This document shows positions 12,401 through 52,114 of a stretch of DNA of 64,000 nucleotides, piece after piece. Source of the DNA: Camelus bactrianus. Lineage: Eukaryota; Chordata; Mammalia; Artiodactyla; Camelidae. The stretch spans positions 44,702,966 through 44,766,965 of the forward strand of contig NC_133549.1 in the NCBI RefSeq assembly GCF_048773025.1, written 5' to 3'. The notes under the pieces were generated by a model, which saw only the letters and a program-made list of their open reading frames with translations, searched no databases and was not told where the DNA came from. The stretch's first letter is position 1, and every line of letters starts with the position of its first letter. The translations under genes and the position numbers were made by a program.

Positions 12401-14055
12401 CATCATTCACACAGTCCCCAAGCTAAGGTTCTTAAAGGAGAAGCACAGGTGGACGAGAGAGGGCGGTGAAACTCAAGCACAGAGGAGGTTCTCATTATAT
12501 TTTTATTGGCTGGACAGGAGTTCAAGGGTGATTTGATATTAGAAAATCAATTTAACATCACTTATTTCACTGACAAAAGAAAAACATCATGTGACCATCT
12601 CAAAAGGAGAAGAGAATTAAAAAAAATTAAACAGCCATTTGTGATGTGAACACTCAGCAAACGAAAAATTTAATGGGAACTCTCTTAACTTGAAGGAAGA
12701 CATCTTTTTAAAAAGATACAGCAAATATCATACCTAAAGGTAAAGTGTTAATTGATTCTCTTTAGGATTAGAAACAAGCAAGAATGCTCATTATTACCGC
12801 TTGTATTCAGCAGTGTACTTTCGGTGCTAGTCAGTGCCATAGGATAAGAAGTAGCTGTTAACTCAGCGGGAGGGAGCCCTTTCACAATGTATATGATTAT
12901 CAAGGTCACACCGCATTGTTTAACTATCTTACAATTTTATTTGTCATTTATATCTCAATAAAGGTGAAAAGAAAAAGAAATAGAAAGTATAAGACTGGGA
13001 AAAAACAAACAAAACTGTAATTATTTGCAGACATGATTGTCTACATAATAAAGCCAAATTACAGATACATTATTAGACTTAACAAGATATTTTTAACAAG
13101 ATTCTATACTGGATATAGAATCAATATACAAAAGTAATTTGCATTTCTGAAAAATCAATAATAATCAATTTGAAAAAATAATTAAAAAAAGCATTTTGCA
13201 GTGGCGATAAAAATATGTAGAATACTGAAGAGTCAATGTAACAAAAACATATAACCCCTTTATGGAGAGTAATAAAACTTTAGTAAAAGATATTAAGTAA
13301 GAATGAAATAATGGAAGTTTATGTACAACACTCCTGGATAGGAAGACTCGAGAGCATACAGATGTCAAACAACCTCAAATTCATCTGTGTAAGGAATGTA
13401 GCTCCAGTATAAACCCCAACAGGTTTTTTTTTTCATGGAACTTAATACAGTGCTTCTAAAATCTACATGGAAGAGGATAGAAAAAATTTAAATACCAATG
13501 AACAGATAGGACAAATAGACAACAAATAGGAAGATGGTAGATTTAAATCCAACCATATAGCAGATTAAAAGTAAAAAGACAGAAGAGACGCCATGCTAAC
13601 ATTAAACAAAAGAGAGTTGAGCGGCCCCCAAGCCCTCCCAGGGCAGCAAGCTCGTGCAGTCACAGGTCTCTCCTCACTTGCTTTCTGTCTCTCAGGGATC
13701 CCGCCCTTCTTTGCCTGATGCCCAATGTCTTGAAAGCTGTTGTTTCAAATATTTTGTCTAGTGTTTGGTTGTCTCAGAGGGAGGGTAAATCTGGTTGCTG
13801 TTTCTCCAACTTGGCCAGAAGCACAAGTTTTTGCTGTATTTTTTCTAAACTTATTTGTTTTCTTAGAATCCCAGGGGGTCACCCACACATGGAAAGAATG
13901 TGACGGGAGCAGACGCAGCCCGCATCTTCGTGAAGACCGAATCGGGAGGCGAGGAGCCCATGCGTGACCCTTACCATCCTGCTGTAGAGATGGAGAGAAG
14001 AAGGGGACTGTGGTGGCTTATTCCCAGGCTGAGCCTGGAGCCGGACCAGAGCTAA
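3400..14055 (+). CDS. OPALIN: OPALIN (TMEM10), oligodendrocytic myelin paranodal and inner loop protein; whole CDS, 6 exons
   Basis: Joining the exons 3400-3402, 6838-6873, 9755-9790, 10854-10973, 12316-12372 and 13867-14055 gives an uninterrupted 146-residue protein, against 141 for the human protein as I remember it. There is no signal peptide. The short N-terminal ectodomain keeps sequons N6-F-T and N12-T-T, both known N-glycan sites in Opalin. One membrane segment (residues 31-54) is followed by a basic stop (HRRR) and a cytoplasmic tail. Diagnostic blocks shared with human Opalin are [36 protein letters not shown] and MERRRGLWW. The family is a sialylated glycoprotein of CNS myelin, enriched in paranodal and inner loops and linked to oligodendrocyte differentiation. 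Every internal coding exon is a multiple of three. The first exon is the least certain part; the rest is firm. The gene converges on DNTT. Confidence 0.95.
3915..4090 (+). repeat. MIR SINE fragment
   Basis: It has the MIR sense order: gaattcaggctttggagtta, then ctctgtgacct, then cttgccagctggggaccttg. Confidence 0.5.
4455..4625 (-). repeat. MIR SINE fragment
   Basis: It has the antisense MIR core: ccccattttgagggtgg, ccacacagctgctaagtgg, gtgaatccag. Confidence 0.75.
5125..5265 (+). repeat. MIR SINE fragment
   Basis: Diverged sense MIR: agacctgggttctggtgac, then tcttctctataaaaagtga. Confidence 0.5.
6838..6873 (+). CDS. OPALIN: OPALIN coding exon 2
   Basis: It is bounded by ctcttccag and gtgagt and encodes residues 2-13, [12 protein letters not shown]. 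It carries sequon N6 and the Asn of the second sequon (N12), which is completed by the first Thr of exon 3. 36 bp, phase 0 at both ends. Confidence 0.93.
7030..7430 (-). mobile_element. Old L1 3' fragment, antisense
   Basis: It carries the antisense L1M phrase order: gatttccttagcatatagtc, then gaattattgggtcaaca, then gcactttatggctc. Strongly diverged. Confidence 0.5.
8525..8725 (+). repeat. MIR SINE, nearly full length
   Basis: The whole MIR order is present: agcacaacggttaaggactt, cctggagccagac, gctgtgtgacct, tcatctgtaaaatggggat, gtgaagaataaataag. Confidence 0.9.
9755..9790 (+). CDS. OPALIN: OPALIN coding exon 3
   Basis: It lies between cccacacag and gtaagt and encodes residues 14-25, [12 protein letters not shown]. 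This is the most variable part of the ectodomain, one residue longer than my recollection of human (TSSPVTGGKET). Its first Thr is at position 14, reported as an O-glycan site in Opalin. 36 bp, phase 0. Confidence 0.85.
9820..9935 (+). repeat. MIR 3' part
   Basis: It has a diverged MIR 3' half (gaggatggggagactgca, then gaggattaaatttggat), starting 30 bases after OPALIN exon 3. Confidence 0.4.
10040..10265 (+). mobile_element. L1 3' end
   Basis: It matches the L1 3'UTR phrasing 'tcatctgggtgctggtcaca', then catgtatgttagtcttt and aataaaatcactg followed by a short A-rich tail. Confidence 0.55.
10515..10800 (-). mobile_element. Old L1 fragment, antisense
   Basis: It is AT-rich with the antisense L1 order: aatggcctgttcatatcttt, then gtccagttttctactgaatt. 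It ends about 50 bases before OPALIN exon 4. Confidence 0.5.
10854..10973 (+). CDS. OPALIN: OPALIN coding exon 4 (transmembrane exon)
   Basis: It follows ttttctccacgcag and encodes residues 26-65: a short juxtamembrane DCGRS, the hydrophobic segment from Leu31 to Ile54, and the HRRRSS stop-transfer. The donor GAG|gtgatt lacks the usual G at +5 and is weak. 120 bp, phase 0. Confidence 0.95.
11605..11840 (+). repeat. MIR SINE
   Basis: Sense MIR: gaaaacctaggttccaaccc, tggctctgccactcactg, gggcatgtgacttaac. It lies in OPALIN intron 4. Confidence 0.8.
11880..12242 (+). mobile_element. MER5A-type DNA transposon, split by an insert
   Basis: The left part (11880-11985) has gtttctcaaccttcaaggca and aaatcagaaactctaggtga. 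The right part (12190-12242) has ctctggtgattctaatgtgt and aagaaccactgat. The two make one non-autonomous hAT (MER5A) copy separated by about 200 bp of L1-like sequence. Confidence 0.7.
11990..12190. mobile_element. L1-like insert within MER5A
   Basis: It opens with cattttattatggatagttt and agtagagaataatataacag, phrasing seen in old L1 3' ends. It sits exactly between the two halves of the MER5A copy, so it inserted later. Confidence 0.5.
12316..12372 (+). CDS. OPALIN: OPALIN coding exon 5
   Basis: It lies between ccaacttag and gtaaga and encodes residues 66-84, with the conserved RPCEISEI block of the cytoplasmic tail. 57 bp, phase 0. Confidence 0.94.
12525..13560 (+). mobile_element. L1 ORF2 fragment, itself interrupted
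   Basis: It has decayed L1 reverse-transcriptase-region phrasing: tgtgaccatctcaaaaggag, then aacaagcaagaatgctcatt, then gcagacatgattgtctac. It is interrupted at about 12860-12985 by a separate L1 3' tail. Several stops and short gaps; no coding capacity. Confidence 0.75.
12860..12985 (+). mobile_element. Nested L1 3' tip with A-rich tail
   Basis: It is the typical terminal L1 stretch (tcacaatgtatatgattatc, then ttacaattttatttgtcatt, then ctcaataaaggtgaaaag) followed by an A-rich tail. It interrupts the older L1 ORF2 copy, which resumes after it. Confidence 0.7.
13867..14055 (+). CDS. OPALIN: OPALIN coding exon 6 and stop
   Basis: It follows ttttcttag and encodes residues 85-146 with TAA at 14053-14055. 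It includes [14 protein letters not shown] and the conserved tail block MERRRGLWW. The reading frame runs four residues (PDQS) past the point where I remember human Opalin ending (RLSLE). Confidence 0.94.
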   Translation, partial: NPRGSPTHGKNVTGADAARIFVKTESGGEEPMRDPYHPAVEMERRRGLWWLIPRLSLEPDQS

Positions 14056-14575
14056 ACACACAGTGGTTTGGAGTGAGGAGAGATGCTAAGCTCCTTCCAG
14101 ACCAACCCAAATTGATTTGCAGATCTGGACTTTTCTCTTTAGGAGGCAGATCTGATAAGGCTCATTCCAACTCTCAGATCGGTGGTTTAATAAGCAGTGA
14201 AGTCACTGTGCATCCAAAAGGAGCCCTTGGATCCTGTTCCTGACCCCAGTGGGAATTTGCTTTTCTTTGCTATTTGGGAAAGGGGGTTTGACTTCTCAGT
14301 GTCTTGCCTCCTCATTTTTTTTCACATCCATTTTCTCAAAAAAGCCATCAGACCTGGCTTCCATGGGTGGGTTGGCCAAGGCTAGCATGGTGCAAGTTGG
14401 GATATAAATGAAACTTAAATGTGTGAGGAAAAGCAGTTTCTTATTTCTGAACAGCTCAGGGTAGAAATCACATGGGGCCACACGTTCCCTGAGCACAGAG
14501 GCAGCGCGTGGCTGGGTCACTCATCCCTCCCACGTGTGATCAGAGGATATGTAAGGAAAACAGTTCTACAGTGGC

Positions 14576-14578
<3 letters not shown>

Positions 14579-14621
<43 letters not shown>
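14579..14621 (+). repeat. (TG)n microsatellite
   Basis: This is an uninterrupted run of about 21 TG units inside the OPALIN 3'UTR. Its purity suggests length polymorphism. Confidence 0.97.
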
Positions 14622-14622
<1 letters not shown>

Positions 14623-15565
14623 GAGGGTAAACAGGTTGGAGGGAAGGCAGAGGTTGGTTCAAAAGATGATTAGAAATAGGGCTGTACCCATTTTGTGGGA
14701 GTGGAGAGAAGGGCCCAAGTCCTTGGACTGTCACCGGGAGAAGCTCATTAGCAGGAAGAGAGGTCAAGCGGACTCTGAGTGGATGAACACAGGACCAAAG
14801 GGCAATGTGACTGTCGTCTCAGGGAAGCCCCAGCTGGCTCACCATCGCTCCTGTTAGGAGGCTCCTGGGAGTGCTGGATCCCCTATGCTGTCCACCACTG
14901 CGAGCACACCGGTCTCCTGGTGGGAGAACCCGGGTCCAGGGCATCTTGGGGTCCACCCACCAGCTCCATGCATCGCGTTGATCTGCTGTGGAAACACTCC
15001 TTCCTGACAAAAGACCCCTGATTTCTCAGAAACACACCCTCTCTTCTTCAGATAACCAAGGGCAGGTTCTACAGACCCAACCACTGCCGCACGCCAAAAG
15101 TGCTTTTCAAATCTCCTTGTGAAACTTTTGTGCCGAGTGCCCGGGTCCAGTCACCTTAGCAAGCAGATTGGGCCGTTTTCAAGCAGACACGCCCAGGGCT
15201 CCAGGAGCTTGTACTGCTGTTGCCCACTGGGAAGGACCTTGGATTTGCTGAGAACAGGACTGTGGCCTTGGCCTGGGCACTCAGGTGCAAACAGTGGGGC
15301 AGATCATGGGGCCTCAGCTCTGTCTGTGCAAAACGGAGACAGCTGTTCTCAGCCTCTTACCCTTAAGGCTGTTGTGAATCTGAGCGGAAATGCATAAGTG
15401 AATAAGCCTTGTGGTCTGTAAAGTAAGATGTGACTTGTATTTTGGATCATATATCTTAATTCTACTTACAATCCATTGCTTGGAATCTTTGTTTTACATG
15501 ACTACTACTAAACTAGCAAGGTTCAGTACTTCTGTCATCTTTTTCTGCACAAGAACTTATTTTGG

Positions 15566-15571
15566 AATAAA
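15566..15571 (+). terminator. OPALIN: OPALIN poly(A) signal AATAAA
   Basis: It is the first canonical AATAAA downstream of the stop codon and is followed 35-50 bases later by a GT-rich stretch (tgtctgtggttt). An ATTAAA near 15632 is a weaker alternative. Confidence 0.75.
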
Positions 15572-15749
15572 GTGAACAGTAAAACGGTCATTCTCTGGAC
15601 CTACAACATGTCTGTGGTTTCTCTTTGCCTGTATTAAAGTGTGTGACATGAGTGGTAATCAAGGTTATCCCGGGGGTATTCCTGGTGCTGGCGCTTTCTC
15701 AGCTGGGCTGATGATGGAGATGCTCAGTCCTTCACGGAGGGCAGCCTAC

Positions 15750-15842
15750 ATTGTGAGGAAACACTGAGACTGGAAGTCAGAAGCCCTGGTTCCCCAGCCT
15801 AGGGCCAGTCCTAGCTTTGGGAGGACCTTGGACCAGTCATGT
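15750..15842 (+). repeat. MIR fragment
   Basis: Diverged sense MIR: gactggaagtcagaagccct, then ggaccttggaccagtcat. Confidence 0.5.
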
Positions 15843-15859
15843 AATTAATAGGGACAGAA

Positions 15860-16085
15860 GGCATATCAGCGTATCAGCGGCTGCTGGGGCTGGTGGGGTG
15901 AGGAAGGGTGGGCGGGAGCGATTACCAACGCCACAAAGAACCCTCGGAGGTAATATGTTCTCTATCTTGATTGTGGTGATGGCCGCAGGGGTACATTACA
16001 CACCGACACGTCAAATTGTACACTTTAGGTACACAACTTAGGGTAGGTCAATTTTACCTCAATTAAGCTGCTTTTTTAAAAAATG
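15860..16085 (+). mobile_element. L1 3' end
   Basis: It carries the L1 terminal phrase set: cttgattgtggtgatggc, cacgtcaaattgtacacttt, then ttttacctcaattaagctgc, ending in an A-rich run. Confidence 0.75.
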
Positions 16086-16870
16086 ACATCCATATAAAGC
16101 CACAATCTCTTGTTCATCATTCAGCATTTTTCCAGGAGAACAAGAGGATATGGGAGTGTGGTTGGTGGCCTGGAAGGACAAATACAGTTATTCTCTGGAG
16201 AACTTGGAACTAGACAAAAACAGATTCATGTCCTCAGTGCCCAAAAGGTGGAAAGAAATCCACTCTTAAGAGCTTTCAGTGTTGGCCTGACCTGAAGACC
16301 TGAAAAGTTTCCAATGCCACATGCACTGCAAAAGCATTTTACCCCAAAGAAAGACAGGGCGAGTAACCCAAACTGGGGGCAAAATTAGGATTACTTTAAA
16401 CCGAGGTTTAGGAAGATCTGAATTCCCTGAAGTAGTATGCAAATTGTATGTGTATAATCACTACTCTGGGGGGAGATTCCTTAATTCCCTTCAGATTCTC
16501 AAAGGGATTTGTGACACCCCTCTGAACAGTTTTAAATATAAACGGTTACAGTTGAAGGTTAGTGAAAAAGATGTCAAATTAAACCTTTCTTAAGCACCTT
16601 TTTGCCACACTTTTAATACAAACTGATTTGAAATTAGTAATGGTTGTGCCTTGTTAGTTTAAGAATTCTATTTCTATAGAAAAAAGAAAATGGAGTGAAA
16701 AAAAGTAACCTTTCCTATATAGATGCCTGTTTTCATGAAAATCCTGGAGGTTATTTGTTAAGAATACTTAATAGGAATTACAGGTAAGAAGCTTGAGTGT
16801 GAGTTTTGCTGTGTTTCACATTAGATGCATCATGTTGGAAAATCATTCAGCCCCAAGGAAGATCCTGCCT

Positions 16871-16897
16871 ATTATCATTACTATATTATTATTATTA

Positions 16898-16959
<62 letters not shown>

Positions 16960-16970
16960 CATCATCATTA
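16871..16970. repeat. (TTA)n microsatellite
   Basis: About 30 TTA/ATT units with two early interruptions, ending in (ATC)n. It makes artificial poly-Tyr or poly-Ile frames. Confidence 0.97.
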
Positions 16971-17384
16971 ATTTTGCAGCAAGAAGGTAGAGATGGTACA
17001 GGTTACTATAACCTCACCTCTTTCTGCCTCGTGCTTCCCGGGTTAGGAAAGGCTGAAACACCGTACAATTTTTCAGACTTGTTTCTTGTGAAAATACTGT
17101 CCCCTACATACCAGGGACATGTAGGATGCAAAATGCATTGCAGGCCACCGTGCTCTTCAAATCCAAGTGCGCTACAGTGAGGGTCATGAAGCTTCTCCCT
17201 TGTTTCCAGCTTCAGTTATCAAGCTGGATTTCTTTAAAGAACAGTATGTTTCTGGATTTACAGCGCCAGCCCGTATGAGATGACTGATTTATCTTCTTAA
17301 TTCATATGCCTGCCTTTCTGTGAAGCAGTCTCCAGGTGCCTGAACTACGGCCAGATTATATGAAAAAGACTAATCCCTATTATA

Positions 17385-17570
17385 TTAATAGCACGCATTT
17401 TAGGTTTCAAAGCACTTTCCATTTGTTATTTTGTTTAATTTTTACAACAAACCCTGGAGGTAATGTGGTGTGGGTGTTACTTCTGCCCATTTCACAGATG
17501 AGAAAACTGGGGCTCTGCAAGGTACATCCTGGAGAATGTAAATTGCTTTGAGGGATGATTTAAGTTTGCA
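17385..17570 (-). repeat. MIR SINE
   Basis: Antisense MIR: gcactttccatttgttattt, then gcccatttcacagatgagaa and actggggctctgcaa. Confidence 0.75.
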
Positions 17571-18099
17571 GGAAAGAGGAGTTAAGGATAATGAGTTTAA
17601 TTCATAATTGAGGAGGGTTTCTGTACTATTATGGTTCTTTTATATACATGCTGAAGGGATGGATTTTAAATACTCACAGTCATGTGAATTAATTGATAAA
17701 AACTGCATTCAAAACAGATAAGAGTGACCCCCACTATGGCTCCCATATAAAGAAATATCAGTGACTACCAAAAAGTCCCCTTAAAGTAGCCCTTGACATC
17801 CAAGAAACTTCAGAGTCATGGGGTCTTGGGCTCCAGTCACTCTTAGCAGCTGGTGTGGCTGGTGTAGCTGGTGCTGGGCAAGTCCAGACAGGCCCAGGTC
17901 TGGGAGTCCAAGAGCCAGGACACTGGTCCTAATCTTCACCACCTTCTATTCTGGCTTCAGGGGCTTTGTATGTACTGGTGTCAAGCACTGCAAGTGAAAT
18001 AATGACTGTACTTAAACAACACCTCCCCCACGGTAATCACTGCCTTGTTCTTTGATCCTTCCCAATCCAAAGGATCCCAGCTCAAGCACTTTGCCGCAT

Positions 18100-18235
18100 T
18101 ATCTCTTCTTATCCTCCACCAAATGAAAAAGGAGGAACCATTATCATCTTGATTTCACAAAAGAAGAAATTGAGGCTCAGAGAGGTTAGGTAACTTGTCC
18201 AAGGTCACACAGCTAGTAATTAGGGGCGGTTGGCC
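18100..18235 (-). repeat. MIR SINE
   Basis: It has the well-preserved antisense MIR core: ttgaggctcagagaggtta, then gtccaaggtcacacagctag. Confidence 0.85.
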
Positions 18236-18239
18236 TGTG

Positions 18240-18400
18240 TGCATATTTTCTGCTGAATCAACAAAAGCTCTGGCATTAACTGTGTGGCTTTGAGCAGGCC
18301 AGTGCCTCTTTTCTAGACCTTGGCTTGTTACCTGCAGAACAAGAAGAGTGGGCTAGAGGGTTTCCAAGGCCCCGCTCAATATACTTGGGCTTCTTTCTTG
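18240..18400 (+). repeat. MIR fragment
   Basis: Diverged sense MIR: gtgtggctttgagcaggcc, then ttgttacctgcagaacaaga. It directly abuts an antisense MIR. Confidence 0.45.
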
Positions 18401-18446
18401 ATTTGCCTCTGTTGTTAGTACTTGCGCCGACGGTTCCTTTTATATG

Positions 18447-18461
18447 CCACCAGAGGGCGCT
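18447..18461 (+). promoter_or_regulatory. CTCF-type motif between OPALIN and DNTT
   Basis: CCACCAGAGGGCGCT fits the CTCF core consensus (CCASYAGRKGGCRS) at essentially every position. It lies outside any repeat I recognise, between the two convergent 3' ends. Binding is inferred, not shown. Confidence 0.65.
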
Positions 18462-19354
18462 CTGCTCCCAAAGCAGGAGGCACTGGGGAAGGCAGAGTCC
18501 CTAATTAATAGTCACCACCCTAATTATTAATTGATGGGGTTTGCTAGCTCTCGTGTCTCTGCTGTCATCATGAGAAGGACAGGGCTGGTCCCAGGAGGAG
18601 GACGAGGGACATGAAGAGCAGAGCCCAGCCTAGCTCAGCCAAATACCCAGCCGGTGTGCAGATCTGTGCTGTTTTAAGTCACTGAGTTTGGGGATGGTTC
18701 GTCATGCTGAATTTTTGGCAATACTGATACACGCCCCACCCCCAGGTTCCAACACCAAGAAAGGAAGGAGGCTCCTTTCTGTACCCAGGATGGGGGATCC
18801 AGCTTCTTTCTCTACGGTGGTCCTGCGTCTCCCAATCTCCTCTTCCCTGGGGGGCTGGAAGCTAAAGGCAAGGATCATCGTGAGGCCTCCCAGCTCTCCA
18901 GCGGGCTGAGGACACAGAAGCAGCTGGAACAACCAGCCTTTCGGGTCCCTTCAAGCATAGAGTTGCTGCCTTCCTGGAGGAGGCAGGAGGTCCAAACAGG
19001 TCTGCAGACTGGGAGTTCTAAAGGCTGCCTCCACCAGGGAGGCCTCCCTTCCCTTGCGTGCCCTCAGATGAAGAGGGCAAGAAAGATGGTCCCCCTGAGA
19101 GAGACTGGGCCACTGAGCACCAGAGAGAGACTCCGGGGTGGTGGTTTAGCTACCTTCTGAGTGAAAGCAATGGGAATACATCCCATACGCGGCCTTGTGC
19201 CGGGACACCTAGGGACACAACTCCAGGTGATGGGGGAGCAGCAGGCTTTGACCTGAGCTGAGAGTCAAGAGTCAGCCCCACCTCCTCCAAAACTCCAGGA
19301 GGGACCTACAACCCTCTGTGGAATCTGATCTTCTAATTAAACCTGTCTCACCTC

Positions 19355-19800
19355 TCAAGGTAAATTTTAAACTCTTTATTCTTTCCTTTTGTTACACTTT
19401 TGTTTAAGAATATTTTTAAATATTTGAGTGAAAAAAAAAGACTCCACCATCTTGTTTCCTCTTGTTTTTACTGGAAATACACAGTGATTCAGCTACACTG
19501 TGGGCAAAGTGGGCTTTGACGAGCTGCCCCAGAAACGAGCCACCAACTACAACACTGTTACTATGGACAATGCGTTGTGAATTCTGAGCAACAGCCTACA
19601 AACGGCCCATCAGAGCACAGCCTTTGCTGGGTGGTGCCTGATCATGTTTCCAAAACTATTTATTTCTAGAAGCACTCTACATTTCAGTAAGAATTAAAGA
19701 ACCTCGAACATTCCTAAGACATCTTTCACTGTAATATGAAGCGTAATTTATCTAACCTGAAAAAAAAACAAAACAGAAAAAAAAGCCGACAACATTTCTC
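19355..19800 (-). other. DNTT: DNTT 3'UTR
   Basis: This is the region between the TAG stop and the distal AATAAA. It is non-coding with no clear repeat. The end is inferred from the poly(A) signal only. Confidence 0.5.
19375..19380 (-). terminator. DNTT: DNTT poly(A) signal (AATAAA on minus strand)
   Basis: Plus-strand tttatt reads AATAAA on the minus strand, about 420 bases past the stop, giving a 3'UTR of roughly the length I expect for DNTT. Another AATAAA at 19659-19664 would give a shorter UTR (about 150 bases). I prefer the distal one but cannot decide from sequence alone. Confidence 0.5.
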
Positions 19801-50343
<30,543 letters not shown>

Positions 50344-50397
50344 GGGAAGAGGCTGCTGCCACTTCTGGTTGTGCCATCAAGTGGTGTCTCCAGAAGT
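50344..50397 (-). other. DNTT: DNTT 5'UTR (predicted)
   Basis: 54 bases lie between the predicted initiator A and the ATG. The length follows from the initiator match, not from transcript data. Confidence 0.6.
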
Positions 50398-50399
50398 AA
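50393..50399 (-). promoter_or_regulatory. DNTT: DNTT initiator (Inr), TATA-less start site
   Basis: Minus-strand TTACTTC fits the Inr consensus YYANWYY exactly, with +1 A at 50397. The bases that follow, TGGAGACACCACTTGATGGC, resemble what I recall of the mouse Tdt initiator, the founding Inr example. I see no TATA box 25-30 bases upstream. GGAA at about -80 (50476-50479) is a candidate Ets/Ikaros-type site, and TGACATCA (about 50432-50440) is a CRE/ATF-like site; both are inferences. Confidence 0.75.
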
Positions 50400-50789
50400 C
50401 AGAGAGCCTGCTCCTCCTTCATCAAGAGCCCTGATGTCATCTCACCATCTCACTGGGCCCTGCCCTACTGATGGCTTCCTGCTGAAGATCAATGGGGAAT
50501 CTCTATCTCTGCTCAGTTCATCTGTCCTATATGGAGATCATGATGGAAATGGTAAATTAACTTTTGCTTTCCTGTGCAAAATCTCATCAGATCCTCATCA
50601 GGTGAGGAAGCATCACTCTTCCCATGTTATTAATTATCCAATCTATTTGTTTACTTACTACAGATCTGTTGCAAACCCTTTTGTCATTATTTCTGATGCT
50701 TCTTAAACTTCCCAACTTGCTTGCATTCGCTTCCTCTCACAGACAAGCCTTGCAATACATTGAATTTCTGTAGTTTGCATGGGTGCTAT

Positions 50790-51000
50790 ACATTGTGTGG
50801 TTGTTTTGATTTTTATATAAGTGGCATTGTTATATTTCTCATTCTGCTGATCACCTTTTTAATTTTCACTCAGCACTATGTTTTAGCATCCACTCACACT
50901 GCTCTGTGTTCTAATCTGTTGTCTCTAATTGCTCCATCGTATTTCAAGGTGGACATTTTAGCTATGCTGGAGCATTTTATGAGTGAGGAACAAAGGTTCA
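50790..51000 (-). mobile_element. Old L1 3' fragment, antisense
   Basis: ttttcactcagcactatgtt, then tttagcatccactcacactg and gctccatcgtatttc echo the antisense L1 3' region. Diverged. Confidence 0.45.
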
Positions 51001-51239
51001 ATGTACTCGGGATCACAGTATAAGGGACAGAACCAGATCTTGATTCAGATCTTGGGGTTCCAAATGTCCTGTATCTCAACTTTTTCAGTAGACTAAAGTT
51101 GTCTGTTCAGTAGACAAACAGTCTGCTATGCAAGCCTAAAATTGACCTTTTGGGATGGAATGGATGACCTTTAGGTGAGAATTACTGCCATAAAGAGACA
51201 TTTTCATAATTTTATATGCAAAATAACGTTAATGTCTTT

Positions 51240-51490
51240 CATCAACATACTTTATTGATCTCGTTCCCCAAGCACCTCCTTTGTGGCTTTGGTAAGCACT
51301 TATAAGTCTTAGCTGACTGAATCCTCACACGACCACTGTCTGGCAGGTCCTAGCATCCCTGCTGGGTTTAGCAACTTGCTCCAGGTCACAGAGCTAGTAA
51401 ATGGTCACAAGTAGGAAATGATTGAGCTAGGATCTGAACTGATTCTGTTCGATGATAAAACCTGTGCTCTTAACTACCAAGAAGCCTTCC
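51240..51490 (-). repeat. MIR SINE
   Basis: Antisense MIR: actgaatcctcacacgacca, then gcaacttgctccaggtcaca and gagctagtaaatgg. Confidence 0.8.
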
Positions 51491-52114
51491 TCTACATGTG
51501 TCTTCCCCAATAACAAATCTGAGCTCTGCTCATCCATGCTGCCATGTTTGAGACCGTTGCTACTTTCAGAAGTACATGAGCTCTTCACCATGACACCAGG
51601 GAAAACTGATGTGACATCTGCCTTCAAGCATTTGCAAAGCTGTCCATGTTGCTCAAGGGAAAAAGATCAAAAGTTCGAGTAACAGATTTAACTCTCTGCA
51701 AGTAAGAACTTTTTATTAACTAGGGCTATCTGAAAATAGAGAAGCCACATGGCACAGTGGGATATTACAGGTCATGAAAATTGTTCAAATAAAGTCCAAA
51801 CAACTGTTTATTGAAATGTCCTACAAGAGATTCAAACAGCTGATAAAGACCTTTACTACAGCTCTGCCGGTCCAGGGTGCTGTGATTGCTTGTCGAAGAT
51901 TAAAATCTGGGGATGAGATCCCCCTGTGGTCCTCATCGGTATGGGTTTGGTTACTGGAGTGCTGAATGCATCACATGAGAATGCAGTCTTAATTACCAAC
52001 TGGCCCCACAGCATGGAGTAAGCAAAATTCTGGCAAGAATCTGGGATTGTTATGTTCACCCACAGGGCCTGGCCAGAGGAAGAACCAGTGTGTCACCTAA
52101 AAGGTAAAGGGGAT

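Larger units (their letters stand above)
14056..15590 (+). other. OPALIN: OPALIN 3'UTR
   Basis: This runs from the stop codon to the expected cleavage site after the AATAAA at 15566. It holds a pure (TG)n tract (14579-14621) and a possible MIR-derived piece near 15320-15420. The end point is inferred from the poly(A) signal and the GT-rich bases after it. Confidence 0.7.
15591..19354. other. Intergenic gap between converging OPALIN and DNTT 3' ends
   Basis: It contains a MIR (15750-15842), an L1 3' end (15860-16085), a (TTA)n microsatellite (16871-16970), further MIRs (17385-17570, 18100-18400) and a CTCF-type motif (18447-18461). I recognise nothing in 16100-16860 or 18500-19350. Confidence 0.7.

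Noticed and set aside
16793-17180. Frames with long Tyr or Ile runs
   Set aside because: Produced by the (TTA)n microsatellite.
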